DNA from: Gnetum montanum | Taxonomy: Eukaryota > Streptophyta > Gnetopsida > Gnetales > Gnetaceae | Direction of reading: 5' to 3' | NCBI GenBank assembly: GCA_015680685.1 | Contig: MNCI01011534.1 | Coordinates: 601,308 to 665,307 of the forward strand | DNA length: 64,000 bases | Part shown: one piece after another, positions 11,912-23,036 of the stretch | How the letters are laid out: each line of letters starts with the position of its first letter | Position numbering within the stretch: the first letter of the stretch is position 1 | The notes under the pieces: generated by a model | What the model saw: the letters and a program-made list of their open reading frames with translations, nothing else | Told to the model about the DNA's origin: nothing | The model's database searches: none | Position numbers and translations under genes: made by a program

Positions 11912-12803
11912 TGATGAGTGGTGGAGCAATCCAACACCCAACCATAAAACTTATGAGTGTCCATGCGCAACCCAATCGTGATCAACCCAATGTTGATATC
12001 TTAGTAATTGAGTTAAGCTTGCGATCACTGTCTTTCCACTTTAAGCTAGTAAGTCTAAGTGTACAGTTTAGCTTACAGCGAGGTATATGATTAGATGATG
12101 TTGTTCGGGCCTATTATGCTCCTAAGTGTAAACATGATGAAAGTAGAGTTAAATGATAAGTTTAACTAATAACGGAAATGTAAGTCTATTCTAGCCTATA
12201 ACAATTGATAATTGTTCCTAATTTACTAGACATGTCTTGGGCTCATGTAATCATCACTGGGATTACCAAGCATTACACTACTAGAAAAACCAAGCAATAA
12301 TACTACTAGGATTACCAAACAACCACACTTAATGTTCAAAATTAGTCATCCATTTTGCTTACTATTAACGAGTAAAAATAAAGTGCTTGGGAAAAGTAAA
12401 GTATTATTCTAGTAAAATAGTAAACATTATGCTAAGTAAAATAGTAAGCTAAGGGAATGCTGCAATGATGGGAAATGGTTTCGATCTTTATTTCCATCAC
12501 AACTTGTGCGCAATTACAAATTGCTTGAACAAAGAAACTATTCAACAATGACACATCACACTATGGTCATTCGCTCTTCTATTACTAAGTCTAGATTTAA
12601 GAAATAAAATTGTAAGAGTTCTATTACTATGGAAATTGAAAGTTAGCAAATTGTGCACCCAAGTGTCATATTTATAGGGGTGCACACATCTCAAGACATT
12701 GTATCAATGATGACCTAGCATGTGCTATGACATCGTATCAACAACATAATTGATACAATATTATTATTATGATATCAAAACTCATCAAAATTTGGATTTT
12801 TCA
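11912..12803 (-). mobile_element. element C, 3' LTR
   Basis: Begins TGATGAGTGG at 11912 and ends TTTTTCA at 12803, immediately before tacccccaaaattga. That follow-on matches the polypurine-tract region next to the left LTR of element A (tacccccatgactga), so the orientation is minus. Inside are A-like LTR landmarks: 'cgagtaaaaataaag', a TATA-like 'catatttatagggg' near 12667, and gatatcaa near the end. The length (about 892 bp) is close to the 847 bp of the A LTR. The matching 5' LTR was not found intact. Confidence 0.65.
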
Positions 12804-13049
12804 TACCCCCAAAATTGATTGGAAAGTTGTCCTTGAGTTAAAATAAAATGAGGATGGAGTCCTTTACAAAAATAGGAGGTAAACCCAACTATATATGATT
12901 AACAAACTATTTACATCACTCTGAATGTTGTAGTGGTGTTTTTACAAAAACTTGACATAAGTTCATAACAAAAAAACAAAAAACAAAAACAAAACAAAAT
13001 AAAATTTGGAACAGCTTGATGTAGATCAAATTCTCAATAGTGGTGGCTC

Positions 13050-14300
13050 TTCCATTGGCTACTTCCCTTTATCATCAGGCTTCTTAAATTGGTATATGTT
13101 TAATAATGCCTCAAATTTTTCCTTTTTTATCTTAGGATCATGTACCATCTGTGCTTGTTGAGCAATGTGTGATGGAGCTGGTGCATCCCTTGGGTATGAC
13201 AGTTGCACAAACATTTGATTTTCTTTCATGTACCATGCTATGAACTACTATCTTTCTTCTTTGAATGCCCTAGCCATATTTCTTAACTCTTGATAATTGG
13301 ACATTTTGCAAGCTAAGTTAGCTACAACATCTTTCTAGTCCTAATAGTCGTCCTTGACCATTTCTAATTTTGAGTTTGCTACATGTAACGTTTGCATGCA
13401 TCCTTTTTGTTAGCAAACTCTTTTTCATACAAGGCATACATGGCTGCTACTTGCTATTCTAGTTCGCTTCTAGACCTACCTACTATCAACATGGCTAGGT
13501 TAGCATAATGAAGATTTTCTAACCCCATGTACTTAGTTAGATCTTTAATCTACACATCTTTAATTTTAACTTTAGCTTGGTCGACATGAGCTAGGCTATC
13601 CAAGATTAGTTGCCAGTCTGGATTCTGCACTAGAATAGAACTGATCTTGGCTTTAACCATATGGATTTCTTTCTCATTGATTTGCTTATACATGCGCACC
13701 TGATCTATGAAATATTCCTTAGTTGCTCATATTTCTTGGCCTCATTTTGTCATGCACTGATTACATGGACTTCTTTCATTGACAGGTTCCTTTTTTCCCT
13801 AGCTAAGAATCTCCTATATTAGTTGACTCTTATAAGTTGTTCTCTGAATTGATAGATGCTTTCTTTAAGAACATTCTTTTGTTTTTCTGCATTGGTCAAC
13901 CTTGTATTGTTTATAGTTAATTGCTTATTCTCTTCTTGCAAGGCGGTCAATGCTTTGACATGTACATATGTCTATGCTTCTGCTATTGATGCATCCCAAA
14001 TTGCCTTCTCTTTTTCCTTCTCCATTTTCATATTGTGATCAATTAGGCACCTCAAATGATCTATTTTGAATTGATCAAGTTGGTTTGGTGCAACATACTA
14101 CGTTGGGTCTCTCTTTTTGGATTGTAGGGTGGCTAGCTCTTCTTGTAGTCTTTGAACTTCATTTTCTACATGCTCCACCTTGGTCTTTATCATAACCAGC
14201 TTTTTCTTAGTGGCAACCAATTCAAACTACATTGCAATGATATCGCTTAGGATACCAAAAAAAATTTGCATGACTTGTCTCGTTTATAGTAGTTTGTTAA
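13050..14300 (-). pseudogene. coiled-coil protein remnant of element C
   Basis: The minus-strand translation contains long heptad-like runs such as KVEHVENEVQRLQEELATL (about 14110-14190) and LTALQEENKQLTINNTRL (about 13900-13960), interrupted by stops. It lies downstream (in element sense) of the transposon-protein-like domain and was probably part of the same protein. No enzymatic motif is visible. Confidence 0.5.
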
Positions 14301-14788
14301 GTATATCCTCATGTTCAGTAGGAATCATTGAAGAACCAACAAGAATTTAATGATTCATCTTGCTCCTGAAAGATCATCTGGTGGCATAACAAGGATGTTG
14401 AATGATTCTTTAATGTGATTTATGATCACCTCAGTAGCTTTTGCTTCATCTTGATGCTATATTACCACAATTGTGGCTCTTTCTCGTATCTCTAACATTA
14501 CTTGGAATGATGCAATGTTCCCTGATATCTATTTTGACCATCATCCCCTCTTCTTGACTACAATGAAATTTTTCAACTAGTAGGGTCTATTGAAACTGTG
14601 GACCTATTTGCATTGTCTATGACCTTGTAGAGATTGATCCATTTCCTTGTTCCCCAACTTACAATTTTTGTAATCTATTGCATATGATTCATTGATGGCC
14701 TATAATCTTACAGTGACAGTGGAACTTGCTACTATAGCTATTGCTGTTGTTGCTTAGTCTGTTGTTGACTACTAGGCCCAACTTGTTA

Positions 14789-15650
14789 TTATTGACTAGT
14801 AGTTAAAGTGCTACCAGTAAGTGTGCTACTTGCAATTCCCTCGATGCCTACTGGTTTTTCTACTTGATCTTTCTTTGGAGGCACTAGTTTGAGCATCTTT
14901 GCATATGAAGCATTCTGAGCCTTCCTTGGGATGTCATTAGTGTACCCTAGAATTCCAGCTTGTTTGCATAGCTTCTTGATAAGGCAAGGGAATGGAAGTG
15001 TCAACTTCCTTGCATACTTTTGACTTTCGAGGAAGTAGAGATGGGTAATGTTTACATTGAATTTTCTCATTAGGATGACACTTTCTTTGGTTGCATATGG
15101 TGATATTCAATTGATCCTTTTAGTAGGAAATAGGTGGTAGGTGCTAATTTTAAAGTATAACTTTTCTTTCGAGGTCAACTCATTGTAACCTTTGTTAGCC
15201 TTTCCATATGCTTGTTGTAACCATAATCTCCTTGCATTGGTATTGGATCTGGTGGAGATCTATGTCATGTTTGCCCCTTCATTGGGAACATTTAGAACCT
15301 TAGTTATTACTTTCATTGAATAGGATATGAAAACTTCTTCAATCTTGATTGTTGAATCAACCTGCTTGTTGTGCTAAAACTGGTATGTCTCCCCTAAATA
15401 CCATTCTATACTATTTGTAAGTGTGGGCCATAGTGGTGATGCTTGGAGTTGCATCTTTACTATTTCTAGAGCAAATTCCATGAATGGACCAAAATTTAAC
15501 TCTATAATAACCATGGACATGATCGATTTCTCTTGGATGGCCTGGAGATAATCTGGTGATAGTGTGAGGTGCTATCCTTATTTTGGTACTTGTGGATCTT
15601 CTACCTCAACTTGGGCAAAGTGGTCTATGGTAGGCGTTTGTTAATGGCTA
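14789..15650 (-). pseudogene. putative plant transposon protein domain, degraded
   Basis: A 93-aa open stretch at 14789-15070 contains LPFPCLIKKLCKQAGI, the conserved end of the 'putative plant transposon protein' family found in plant non-autonomous LTR elements. Upstream, broken pieces VITKVLNVPNEGA (about 15290) and LYFKISTYHLFPTKRI (about 15110-15160) continue the same domain in the expected order. The function of the family is unknown. At least one stop and one frameshift interrupt it. Confidence 0.55.
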
Positions 15651-16129
15651 TTAAAAGATTGAGCCTCTTTCTCTACATGCTTCGCTTGCAGGGTTTGCTC
15701 ACCTGTTCAGCCTCTTACGTAGCCTCTTGGTCTTTGTCTTCCTAGTTGTGAAGGTCCTCCTTCTAGTATTCTCTTCGGGATCATCTACAATCAACAAGAG
15801 TTTGAGATTATTGGAGTATTCACATGGATTCTTAACATTTCTTCATCTTACTCATACCATTGGTTAGATCACTATTATGATTGCAGAGTTAGAAAAATCT
15901 TCAAGAAGGAACTCCCTTTAGATGTTGTATCCTTATAATTTGCTTAGAAGCCTTCATTGTTATCATTTTTTGTGCTTATCTTATGGATTAAAGTAATTGG
16001 CATGGTACATGAGGGAAATTATTTAAGTGTTTTTGGCCTTTGTTTACTTTATTAATTATTATAAAATTCTTATTATCCTTTGAACTTAGCCTTTATGATA
16101 CCTTCTAGGCATTAGAAATTTTTTGGCTC

Positions 16130-16910
16130 AAATATCAATGATATCATGTTAAGTACCCCTCCCCCTCGTGCCCTCCCTAATGACTAAGTTGAGAGCTCTA
16201 GGATCAACAAGGATAAAGAATTTTGGAAATCAGAGGTACAAGGGTGAAGTTATGGCCTTTGGAAGTTGGCATGCCAGAGCTTTGAAAGAAAATTTTCAAA
16301 AAATCTTCTTTGTGAAAAATGAGGAATGAAAACATTTTTGTAACTCCCATGCATATATATACAATTTTTATGAGTGTGATATTTTGAATCATATATCATA
16401 GATACGACATCATAGGGCCTACAATATTGTAACATGATATCATTGTTAAAAATTTCAAATTTTTCTTGGATATTTTAGGGAAAAATGAGTCAAATGAAAT
16501 GTTTGGAAGATATGAAGCATGTTTAGAAGGTCCTAGGCTAGTAATGATGCATAATTTTCGAGAATTTGTAATTTAAAGTTTATGGAAAAAGAAGCTCAAG
16601 GAGCAAAAATTTATTGGATGGATAGGAAACAGGTAATGAATTTCTAGTGTATGAATAGATTATTAGGTGTTAGGGGAAGCCTTTATTGAGCCTTGATTGT
16701 TCTTGGAAGACACAAGATGATGTGGAATTACTTGCCAAGTATGAGATACAATAGTTATACAAGTGGGTCCTCCCCAAAGTAGGCTCCAACCCTTAATGCC
16801 CTTGTATGACCATGCCTAAAAGTGTTCGTAAGCACTTAAGGAGTTGAATGTAATGCATACCTATTGAGAAAAACACACATGGTAGTATTGATGAATTGGA
16901 AAAATATCAC
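16130..16910 (-). mobile_element. fragment resembling A/C-type LTR end plus 3' UTR
   Basis: The stretch around 16385-16475 (gacatcatagggcc, aatattgtaacatgatatcattg, tttttcttgg) resembles the end of LTR C. About 270 bp on, agtgggtcctccccaaagtagg (16761-16783) matches the 3' UTR of element A at about 25196 and of element H at about 46158. It is therefore probably an internally deleted relative of those elements. The boundaries are uncertain. Confidence 0.4.
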
Positions 16911-17470
16911 TATATTTTGGGCCTTTTAGTATGTTTTTGTGTGCTAAAAAATTTAAGTAAAATGGAGAAAAAAGCTATTTGATGGTTGTATGGTTATTAT
17001 TTTTGTAGGACTATGTACACGGGAAACCAAGATGAGCTAAAGAGAACAAGGAACAAACTATCCCAGAGCTCAAAGGAGAAGGTCATCCACATGTCTTCAA
17101 ATGAACATCCAAAGAACATGGACAAGGACTTGATATTGTACAAGCAAAGTGGATATCATTAAAGCATACGAAAGATCAAGGTTGTAGACAAGGAATGATG
17201 CATTTATCATGTAAGAGAAAGTGAAGAAAGACATCTCTAGGAAGCAATAGGCATCTTGGTAGATTTGAGGTAAGCTCAGAGAAAATTTAGAAAGACATCT
17301 TTAGAAACAACAAGATGTCTTTCCCCAGCCAAGGATGTCTTTCATGAGGCAAAGACATCTTTACAGAATGCAAACCAAATATAGAAAGACATCTTCCATT
17401 GAGCAAAGACATCTTCCAGGATGAAGACTTCAAAAAGATGTTTTTCAGGAAACAAAGATGTCTTCCTAGA

Positions 17471-18335
17471 TGATGGGACGTGATATCGCATGGGCTGTGA
17501 TATCGCGTACGTGATATCACATCCTTCCTTGTGATATCATGTACACGATATTGCAGTATGCAATATTGCATCCTTCCATGTGATATTGTGTACATGATAT
17601 CATAGCCCACAACCATTTCTATAAATAAGAGGTGGCCGTCCCTTGTTTCTCCATCTAGATCTAGACCTTAGCCAAACTCTTGCCATTTTTTCATTCTAGA
17701 GTTAGAATAATTTCCACGTGCCTGCAGTAGGAGTCCCAAAGTGAATGGATCTTTATTTGAGCAAATATTGTACTTGAGCACAAGTTTGTGTATGGAAATA
17801 AAGATGAACTTTTGGATAAACCTTGTAGTGCATGGACTAAGCTAAATAAGACTTTAATTAATGTTAAATGGTTAAATTCTTTATTAGTTAATTAATCTTT
17901 CTCAACCCTCAACACTCCTAGTTAAGTGCATTCAGTACGATCGCTTCAAGCATGTGCATTACGCTTGGTAATCCTAGTAACGAATAGTGTTTGGTAATCC
18001 TGGAAGGTTGCATTGGTTCAAGGTGTGAACGGCAAGTGGGACAGATACTGATGCTAGGCATTAGAACTTAGTTAGTTAAATTTAGTTACTTAGTCTCTTC
18101 ACCCTTTCCCTCATTAGCATAGGAGATAAAAGATAAAAGACATAAAAATCATATACATCAAGTTCACTTAACCATACAACCGTGACACATACAAGTGAGC
18201 TTGGGAAGACATGGATTGATTAACCTTAGGTGTTCCATAAGGCATGTAGGCACTTAGTCTATGGAGTTCGACCGGATCGTGCGTGTAATGCTTGTATTCG
18301 TATGGTTGAGTGTAGGGGTATCTCACCACTCATCA
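17471..18335 (+). mobile_element. solo LTR K (A family) nested in LTR E3
   Basis: Starts TGATGGG and ends ACTCATCA, 865 bp, in + orientation. It matches 1-291 over its 3' end and the reverse complement of the A and H LTRs over its length. The U3 holds repeated GATATC palindromes followed by TATAAATAAG at 17620. Flanks ctaga and ccaaa are at best a decayed 5-bp duplication. The E-family sequence resumes directly after 18335, which proves the nesting. Confidence 0.85.
17472..17606 (+). promoter_or_regulatory. GATATC palindrome array upstream of the LTR K TATA box
   Basis: About eight copies of gatatc or its one-base variants (gatatt, aatatt) occur between 17481 and 17602, spaced roughly 15-25 bp apart; several are embedded in longer palindromes such as acgtgatatcac. 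The TATA box TATAAATAAG follows at 17620. The placement in U3 suggests a promoter-proximal binding-site array; the binding factor is unknown. Confidence 0.6.
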
Positions 18336-19042
18336 CCAAATTTGAAGGCAAATTCAAAGAGACGTCTTAGGTGTAAGAAAGAAATCTCCCATGACTGTTA
18401 GTGACCATTAGCTAGCAATTGCATGAGTTTTAAGAAGGATTTAGCAACATTGTAGCTATAAGAAGACTTGATGTGCCTTAGGAAAAGTGCAAGCCTTGTT
18501 GTATTCATTGTACAATCATTTGTAATCATTGAATTCTCTGTTTCTCTTCATTGTCTTATCATTTTGGCTTTGTAAAGTGTGTTGTATCTAACTGTGTAAG
18601 GATCAGTAAATTGAGTTGCAATTATTCCTTATAATTCTTATTCTTGTTGTCATATAGGGTTGAGTTCCTTGAGCTTGTCGGGATCCTACAAGATTGAGTT
18701 GTTAGTGTTGTGGTACAATACTTTGGTGTAGAGCTCAAGATTATAAAGGTTGTGAAAGCCTTGAAACCACATTTCCAAGCCTAATGGGACCTTGTGGAGT
18801 TGAGTGATTGGTGCTATGATACAACATTTTGGAATGGGGCTTGACAATTGTATAGGGTATGGACCCTTCATCCACATTTTGAGAGCAACAAAGTCTAGAG
18901 ATGTGCTTGTGATCTACCCTCCGAGTGTGGAGTACCCAAGTTGGGGAACCACATAAATTCATGTGTGTGCTTTGTTTTATAAAGATTTGATTTGGGGAAC
19001 TTATTCATCCCCTTGCTTCTAAGCTTCATGATCCACATATAT

Positions 19043-19370
19043 TACATGAAACCACAAGTTATGACTAACTATATAGTGAGATGAGATGGATTATCAAAAG
19101 GATTGCTGAACTTGGAACATGAGGTGTCTTACCATAGGCATAATAAATCCTTGTGTGCTATTGATGGTTAAAGTAATCATTAGCCCTTCATTTTAATATT
19201 TAAACCAAGTCCAAACCACATTCCAATGACATTTCATTATTTCATCTCTAAGAGTTACAACCAAAAGACTACCACTATTTCCAAGAGTATTACTACTTGG
19301 TGTATTGTCCAAGGAAGGAGTTTATGCATTTCACTTTCTTATTTTTTAGATTTCTGAGAATCCATCTACC
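19043..19370. other. unassigned spacer between LTR E3 and element D gag
   Basis: I recognise no feature. The missing 3' part of element D, or the target into which E3 inserted, must lie here. Confidence 0.4.
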
Positions 19371-19399
19371 TTTAGGCATGGGTAACATGTATTTTTAGT

Positions 19400-20575
19400 G
19401 GGATCCCCAAAAATTTATTTATTTTTATGTCCATTTTCACCACAATTGAAGCATTGAAGGTTGGACACATAACCATTTCCTTGATCCTTTCCATTCTTGG
19501 AGTAGTCTTTCTTGGAATCTTGGCCCTCCTTAGACTTCTCTTGCTTCTGATTAGTATCTTCCTTGGTATTTCCATTCTCTTTGGCTCCTTTATCACTTTC
19601 AAAAGCTTAGGAGTTCATGCCCTTAGAAGATTTAGGATCTCTAGTGTAGCCTTGAAGTTTCTTCTAAGCCATAAGGGCCAATTCAAAAGCATCATCCAAT
19701 GTTTGGGGCTCATAGAAGGTTAGCTCTTGTTGATACTCTCTTTTTAGCCCTTCTTGAAAGTTAGATACTTGTTAATAATCATCCCAATGAACTTTTGCAA
19801 GATGAAAAGCCTTACAAAAATCCATGTAGTATTCCTTCACACTCTTATCACCTTGCCTTAGGTACTTCAATTTTTGGATGGCCTCTTGTTCATGATGAGT
19901 CTTCTCAAATTTTTGATTGAGTATGAACTAGATTAAAGACCAATCCTTTATAGGAGTACCATTTTTCAGCTTGTAAGAATGACTTTCCTTCTCCCAAAAT
20001 ATAAGTGCCATGCCTTACAATTTGGTTTTAGGAAAAGACACCTTTTGATGATTTTCCACATCTTCAAGTTCAAAGTACATGTTAATCATTTTCAGCCAAG
20101 AAAAAAAAGATTCAATTCCTTCCATGCCATTGAAGGATTTGACTTTAACATGAGGCATCCTTGAAGCATGTCTAAAATATTTTGCAAGTGTGATTTCAAT
20201 TCCTTTACCTTGCTTTCTTTGAGCTTAGAAGGAAGTTCCTTTTTCCCTTTCCTAGGAAAATTGAAGCATTGAGACTTATTTTCAACACTAGAAGCATGAA
20301 GAAAAACATCATCTAGAGCTTCTCCTTCTCCAAAGTATTCATCTTTAAAAGGAATATCATCTTCAATGGATGACATTGAGGAATGTATTAAAGAAGGTCT
20401 TGTTGAAGAATTGCATGACTTGTACTATTGCTTGGATGATTTTGGTGAAGTAGCATATTCTTTGTTCTCTTCAAGATTTTTGATTTTCTCAACAATGATC
20501 TTGAAAGCATTTCTCATATCATCCATGTCTCTTGATAAAGCTTGAACAATCTTCTTCTTTGGAGGCATGATGGAA
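19400..20575 (-). pseudogene. Gag of element D, frameshifted
   Basis: A plausible start is at about 20570 (MPPKKKIVQALSRDMDDM). The retrotransposon gag core follows in pieces on the minus strand: KSFNGMEGIESFFSWLKMIN (about 20070-20140), GMALIFWEKESHSYKLKNG, PIKDWSLI, then KLKYLRQGDKSVKEYYMDF (about 19815-19875). Near 19440 CFNCGENGHKNK begins a CCHC zinc knuckle whose last Cys is lost to a stop. It has several frameshifts and stops and is not functional. Order and motifs are those of Ty3/Gypsy gag. Confidence 0.75.
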
Positions 20576-20908
20576 ATTGATCTAAATGGAAAGTTTCCAA
20601 AAATTCCACAAGGAAAGGTGAAAATTTCAAGAATTCTCAAGGAATGAGATAAGAATTTCTCAAATCTTAAGAGAAGTGAGTAGAAGATCTTCAAACCCTA
20701 GCTATTACAGCTCAATGGATGTCCAATTCCATAATTATCTTCCAATTCTTGAAAGATATGACAAACTTAGGATCAAAGTGAAATTTTAAAACCCTAGGAT
20801 GAGTAGAATAAGTAGCAAGAGAGAATTCATCTAAGATTCAAAATTTGGAGTGATTATTTGCAATTGAGATGAGAATTATCCACTTGAATGAAATTGTCTT
20901 TAATTTCA

Positions 20909-20928
20909 AACTGCTCTGATACTAATCT
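20909..20928 (-). promoter_or_regulatory. primer binding site of element D (initiator Met tRNA)
   Basis: Read on the minus strand just after the 5' LTR end CCTCATCA: GATTAGTATCAGAGCAG, one base off the plant initiator-Met primer binding site TGGTATCAGAGC. Confidence 0.75.
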
Positions 20929-21660
20929 GATGAGGAGCTCCCATGGATTCCACAATCTAAGCTCTCTCAAAGTCACAAAATAGGAAATTTGAACAAAAAA
21001 AGGAAAATTAAAGATTTATTCTTGCTTAAATTGAGTATTTACATATGAAAGGAAGCACAATTCCCAAGGACATATGAGAGATTCAATCCAAATCTCACAA
21101 ACTTACAAGAATGATTATCAAGGCATCTTGCCAAGATTCTACCTCTCCTTATACTCTTCTCTCAACTTTGTACACTCTCTTTGTCTCTCTCTAGACTCTC
21201 TTAATAAAATTGGAGGCACAAGAAGTCTATTTATATCTTTTTCACTCCTGTCTCTTCATCTTCCCTCCACTTTATCATTCAATTTAATGTTTGTTAAAAT
21301 CTATGGGAGATGTCTATGAGAAATAGGAGACATTTTTCCCAAGTGTAGAGGTCTTAGAGTAGACGTCTTCAAATCATGTGGGATTTCTTAGCAGAGACAT
21401 CTACAACAAAGATGGGATGTTTTACTTAGAGATGGGACGTCTCACTTACAAATGGGACATCTCACTTACAAATGGGATATCTCCTTTGCAAATGGGATGT
21501 CTCCTCTGCAAGGCCAAAATACAAAGTTACTTGTTTTAAGGCCTGGAACCTCCGAACACCTCCAAATAAGTCCCCATAGCCCTTGGAACCTCTTAAAGTC
21601 ATCAAAATAGACCCAAAACACTCCCCAAACATGCTAAAACTCTAGGGAAAAATCCCATCA
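20929..21660 (-). mobile_element. 5' LTR of element D, 732 bp
   Basis: TGATGAGG at 20929 and CCCATCA at 21660 (TG...CA). On the minus strand a TATA box (GATATAAATAG) lies at about 21227-21238. U3 (21240-21660) contains the 20-bp tandem array listed separately. The primer binding site abuts the left end. Confidence 0.75.
21343..21520 (-). promoter_or_regulatory. 20-bp tandem array of GAYRTC hexamers in U3 of element D
   Basis: Four consecutive units of exactly 20 bp carry at the same position GACGTC (21436), GACATC (21456), GATATC (21476) and GATGTC (21496). Further GACGTC (21363) and GACATC (21395 region) sites lie to the left. The array is upstream (in element sense) of the TATA box near 21232. 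GACGTC is the ACGT-core palindrome bound by plant bZIP factors of the TGA/CRE type; that these sites are or were functional is inference. Confidence 0.65.
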
Positions 21661-23036
21661 TTAGAGACATGTTACCTTGGCCTGTTTGATGTCCACATCG
21701 TATAAGTTCCTCATTAGTATTCAAATCATCATTAGAGGAAAATCTTGATTCTAAATCCTTGGATGTTTAATCACTGGATGACCTTTTCAAATAATGTATA
21801 CTTGGAGGTGTGACTTCTTCAAATTCTGTTAAGTTTTAGTTGGCTAAGTTCTTGTTTTCTTCAACATCCTCAAGCTTGGCTTGGATATTTGATTTTCCAT
21901 CTCTGCTAAATATTTTATCTTCCTTGATTTTTATTTTTGACATAGTTTTTTCTAACTTAATAATTTTGTTGGAAATTTCCTTTAAAAGCCTATTTTTATC
22001 AAGCTCTTCACCCCATAAGTCTATGGAACTACTAATTAAAGGTAACATCATGAGTTGACTCAAATTTTTTATTAGAAATATCCCTTTTTGAGGGTCTTTG
22101 GTGGAAGGATATGTATTTCTAGGGATTAAATTCAATTATCTTTCTAAATCTATAGCTTCATTATAAAGGTCTACTAGAGTATTGATATTTGGGATTATTT
22201 GTAGCCAAATTGAGATTCTATGGTCTATAGCATTTAGATAGGTATCTCTTAAAACTTCATTACTTGGGTGAAACTAGTTTTGAAATAAACCACACAAACT
22301 TCATGTTGAATTCTCTTACAAACTCCTTATTTCCTTGTTTTTTCTAAACTAGGCCACCATATAGTTGATGTTGCTCGATCTAATTACCAAACTAAGCTAT
22401 AAATAAGGTTTTTCATATCCTCCTAACTAGTGATACTATTACTTGGTAAGTTTGAATACCAAATTTAAGCCATGTTCCTAAGGTTGCCTATGAACGGTTT
22501 GCATGTTTAGTCTAGATGTTAAATATTTGCATGAACTAAGGCTAGTTCAAATAGGTGTAGATATTCTTTTGCTAAATAAGCTTTACTAGGGATATATGGT
22601 TATAGGAGATATTTGTAAGTTGATTTAGGAATATTGTGACAAGCATTGAACATCAAAAGTGTGGGTAATTGAAATGGGTTAAGAGGGGGTAGGTTAGCCA
22701 TTATTTGTGAACTTTGAGTTCTAATGGTTGATCCTATTTTTAGTTTAGTTTTTCTTTTTAAAAATAAGCCCTTAACTAATGGTGATGTCCTAGTACTTCA
22801 TGTCTTAATTCCACAAACCTAGATTTCTAATTATGATTTCAATATCCCTTGATGTAGTTCTAATCCTAAGTTTAAATGTATGCATTGGACTTTTAAAAAC
22901 TTCTTGTTATTAGAGGAACTACTCGTGAGCTAAAGTATCTAACTTATTTTTTTATAACCAACTTTTATCTAATGTAATAAAATAAAGTATAAACTATTTA
23001 ACAACAAGAGGTGCTTCTTCTAACACTAATTAAAAG
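21661..23036 (-). pseudogene. Gag and leader of a B/G-family element, decayed
   Basis: On the minus strand from about 22740 (MANLPPLNPFQLP) the translation parallels the gag of element G: NIPKSTYKYL and YIPSKAYLAKEYLHLFELA here, against DIPKVVYKYLPKPFIPGKAYL in G (read in pieces). The gag core W-Y-x-N-L-P-S-N-S-I-T-S-W-E-D appears near 22408-22460. A 99-aa open stretch at 21836-22135 includes a coiled-coil segment (NKIIKLEKTMSKIKIKED), also present in G. A likely degenerate primer binding site lies at about 23005-23030, next to the LTR start at 23037. Multiple stops. The insertion of D truncates it at 21661. Confidence 0.65.

Larger units (their letters stand above)
12804..16100 (-). mobile_element. 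element C interior, non-autonomous, decayed
   Basis: Runs from the LTR-adjacent polypurine side into about 3 kb of minus-strand coding remnants: a coiled-coil protein (about 13050-14300) and a plant-transposon-protein-like domain (about 14789-15650). I see no reverse transcriptase or integrase, so this looks like a non-autonomous element carrying its own ORFs. The right boundary is lost; 16000-16130 is AT-rich with nothing recognised. Confidence 0.5.
16916..19037 (+). mobile_element. solo LTR E3 (Copia E family), interrupted by solo LTR K
   Basis: Homologous in the opposite orientation to the LTRs of element E (42447-43519 and 37100-38854). It ends GATCCACA at 19037 and is flanked on both sides by tatat (16911-16915 and 19038-19042), a 5-bp target duplication, so it is a solo LTR. 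The first base pairs have drifted from TGTG. Without the nested LTR (17471-18335) it is about 1257 bp. The U3 region at about 17190-17470 is packed with agatgtcttt/aaagacatct motifs; ctataagaagac near 18450 is the TATA box. Confidence 0.85.
19371..21660 (-). mobile_element. element D: Ty3/Gypsy chromovirus-like 5' LTR, PBS and gag, 3' part missing
   Basis: In minus orientation: 5' LTR (21660 to 20929), initiator-Met-tRNA primer binding site, then a degraded gag ending near the zinc knuckle at about 19430. There is no protease, polymerase or second LTR, so the element is truncated after gag. Use of the initiator Met tRNA and the gag type differ from elements A and H and fit the chromovirus branch of Ty3/Gypsy. 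Confidence 0.75.

Noticed and set aside
17472-17606. CRISPR-like array because of regularly spaced repeats
   Set aside because: The repeated unit is a 6-8 bp palindrome with variable spacing in an LTR promoter of a plant genome; there are no repeat-spacer units.
18686-18962. Minus-strand small frames in LTR E3
   Set aside because: Lie in the R-U5 part of an LTR, are not conserved as frames in the E LTRs, and have no recognisable domain.
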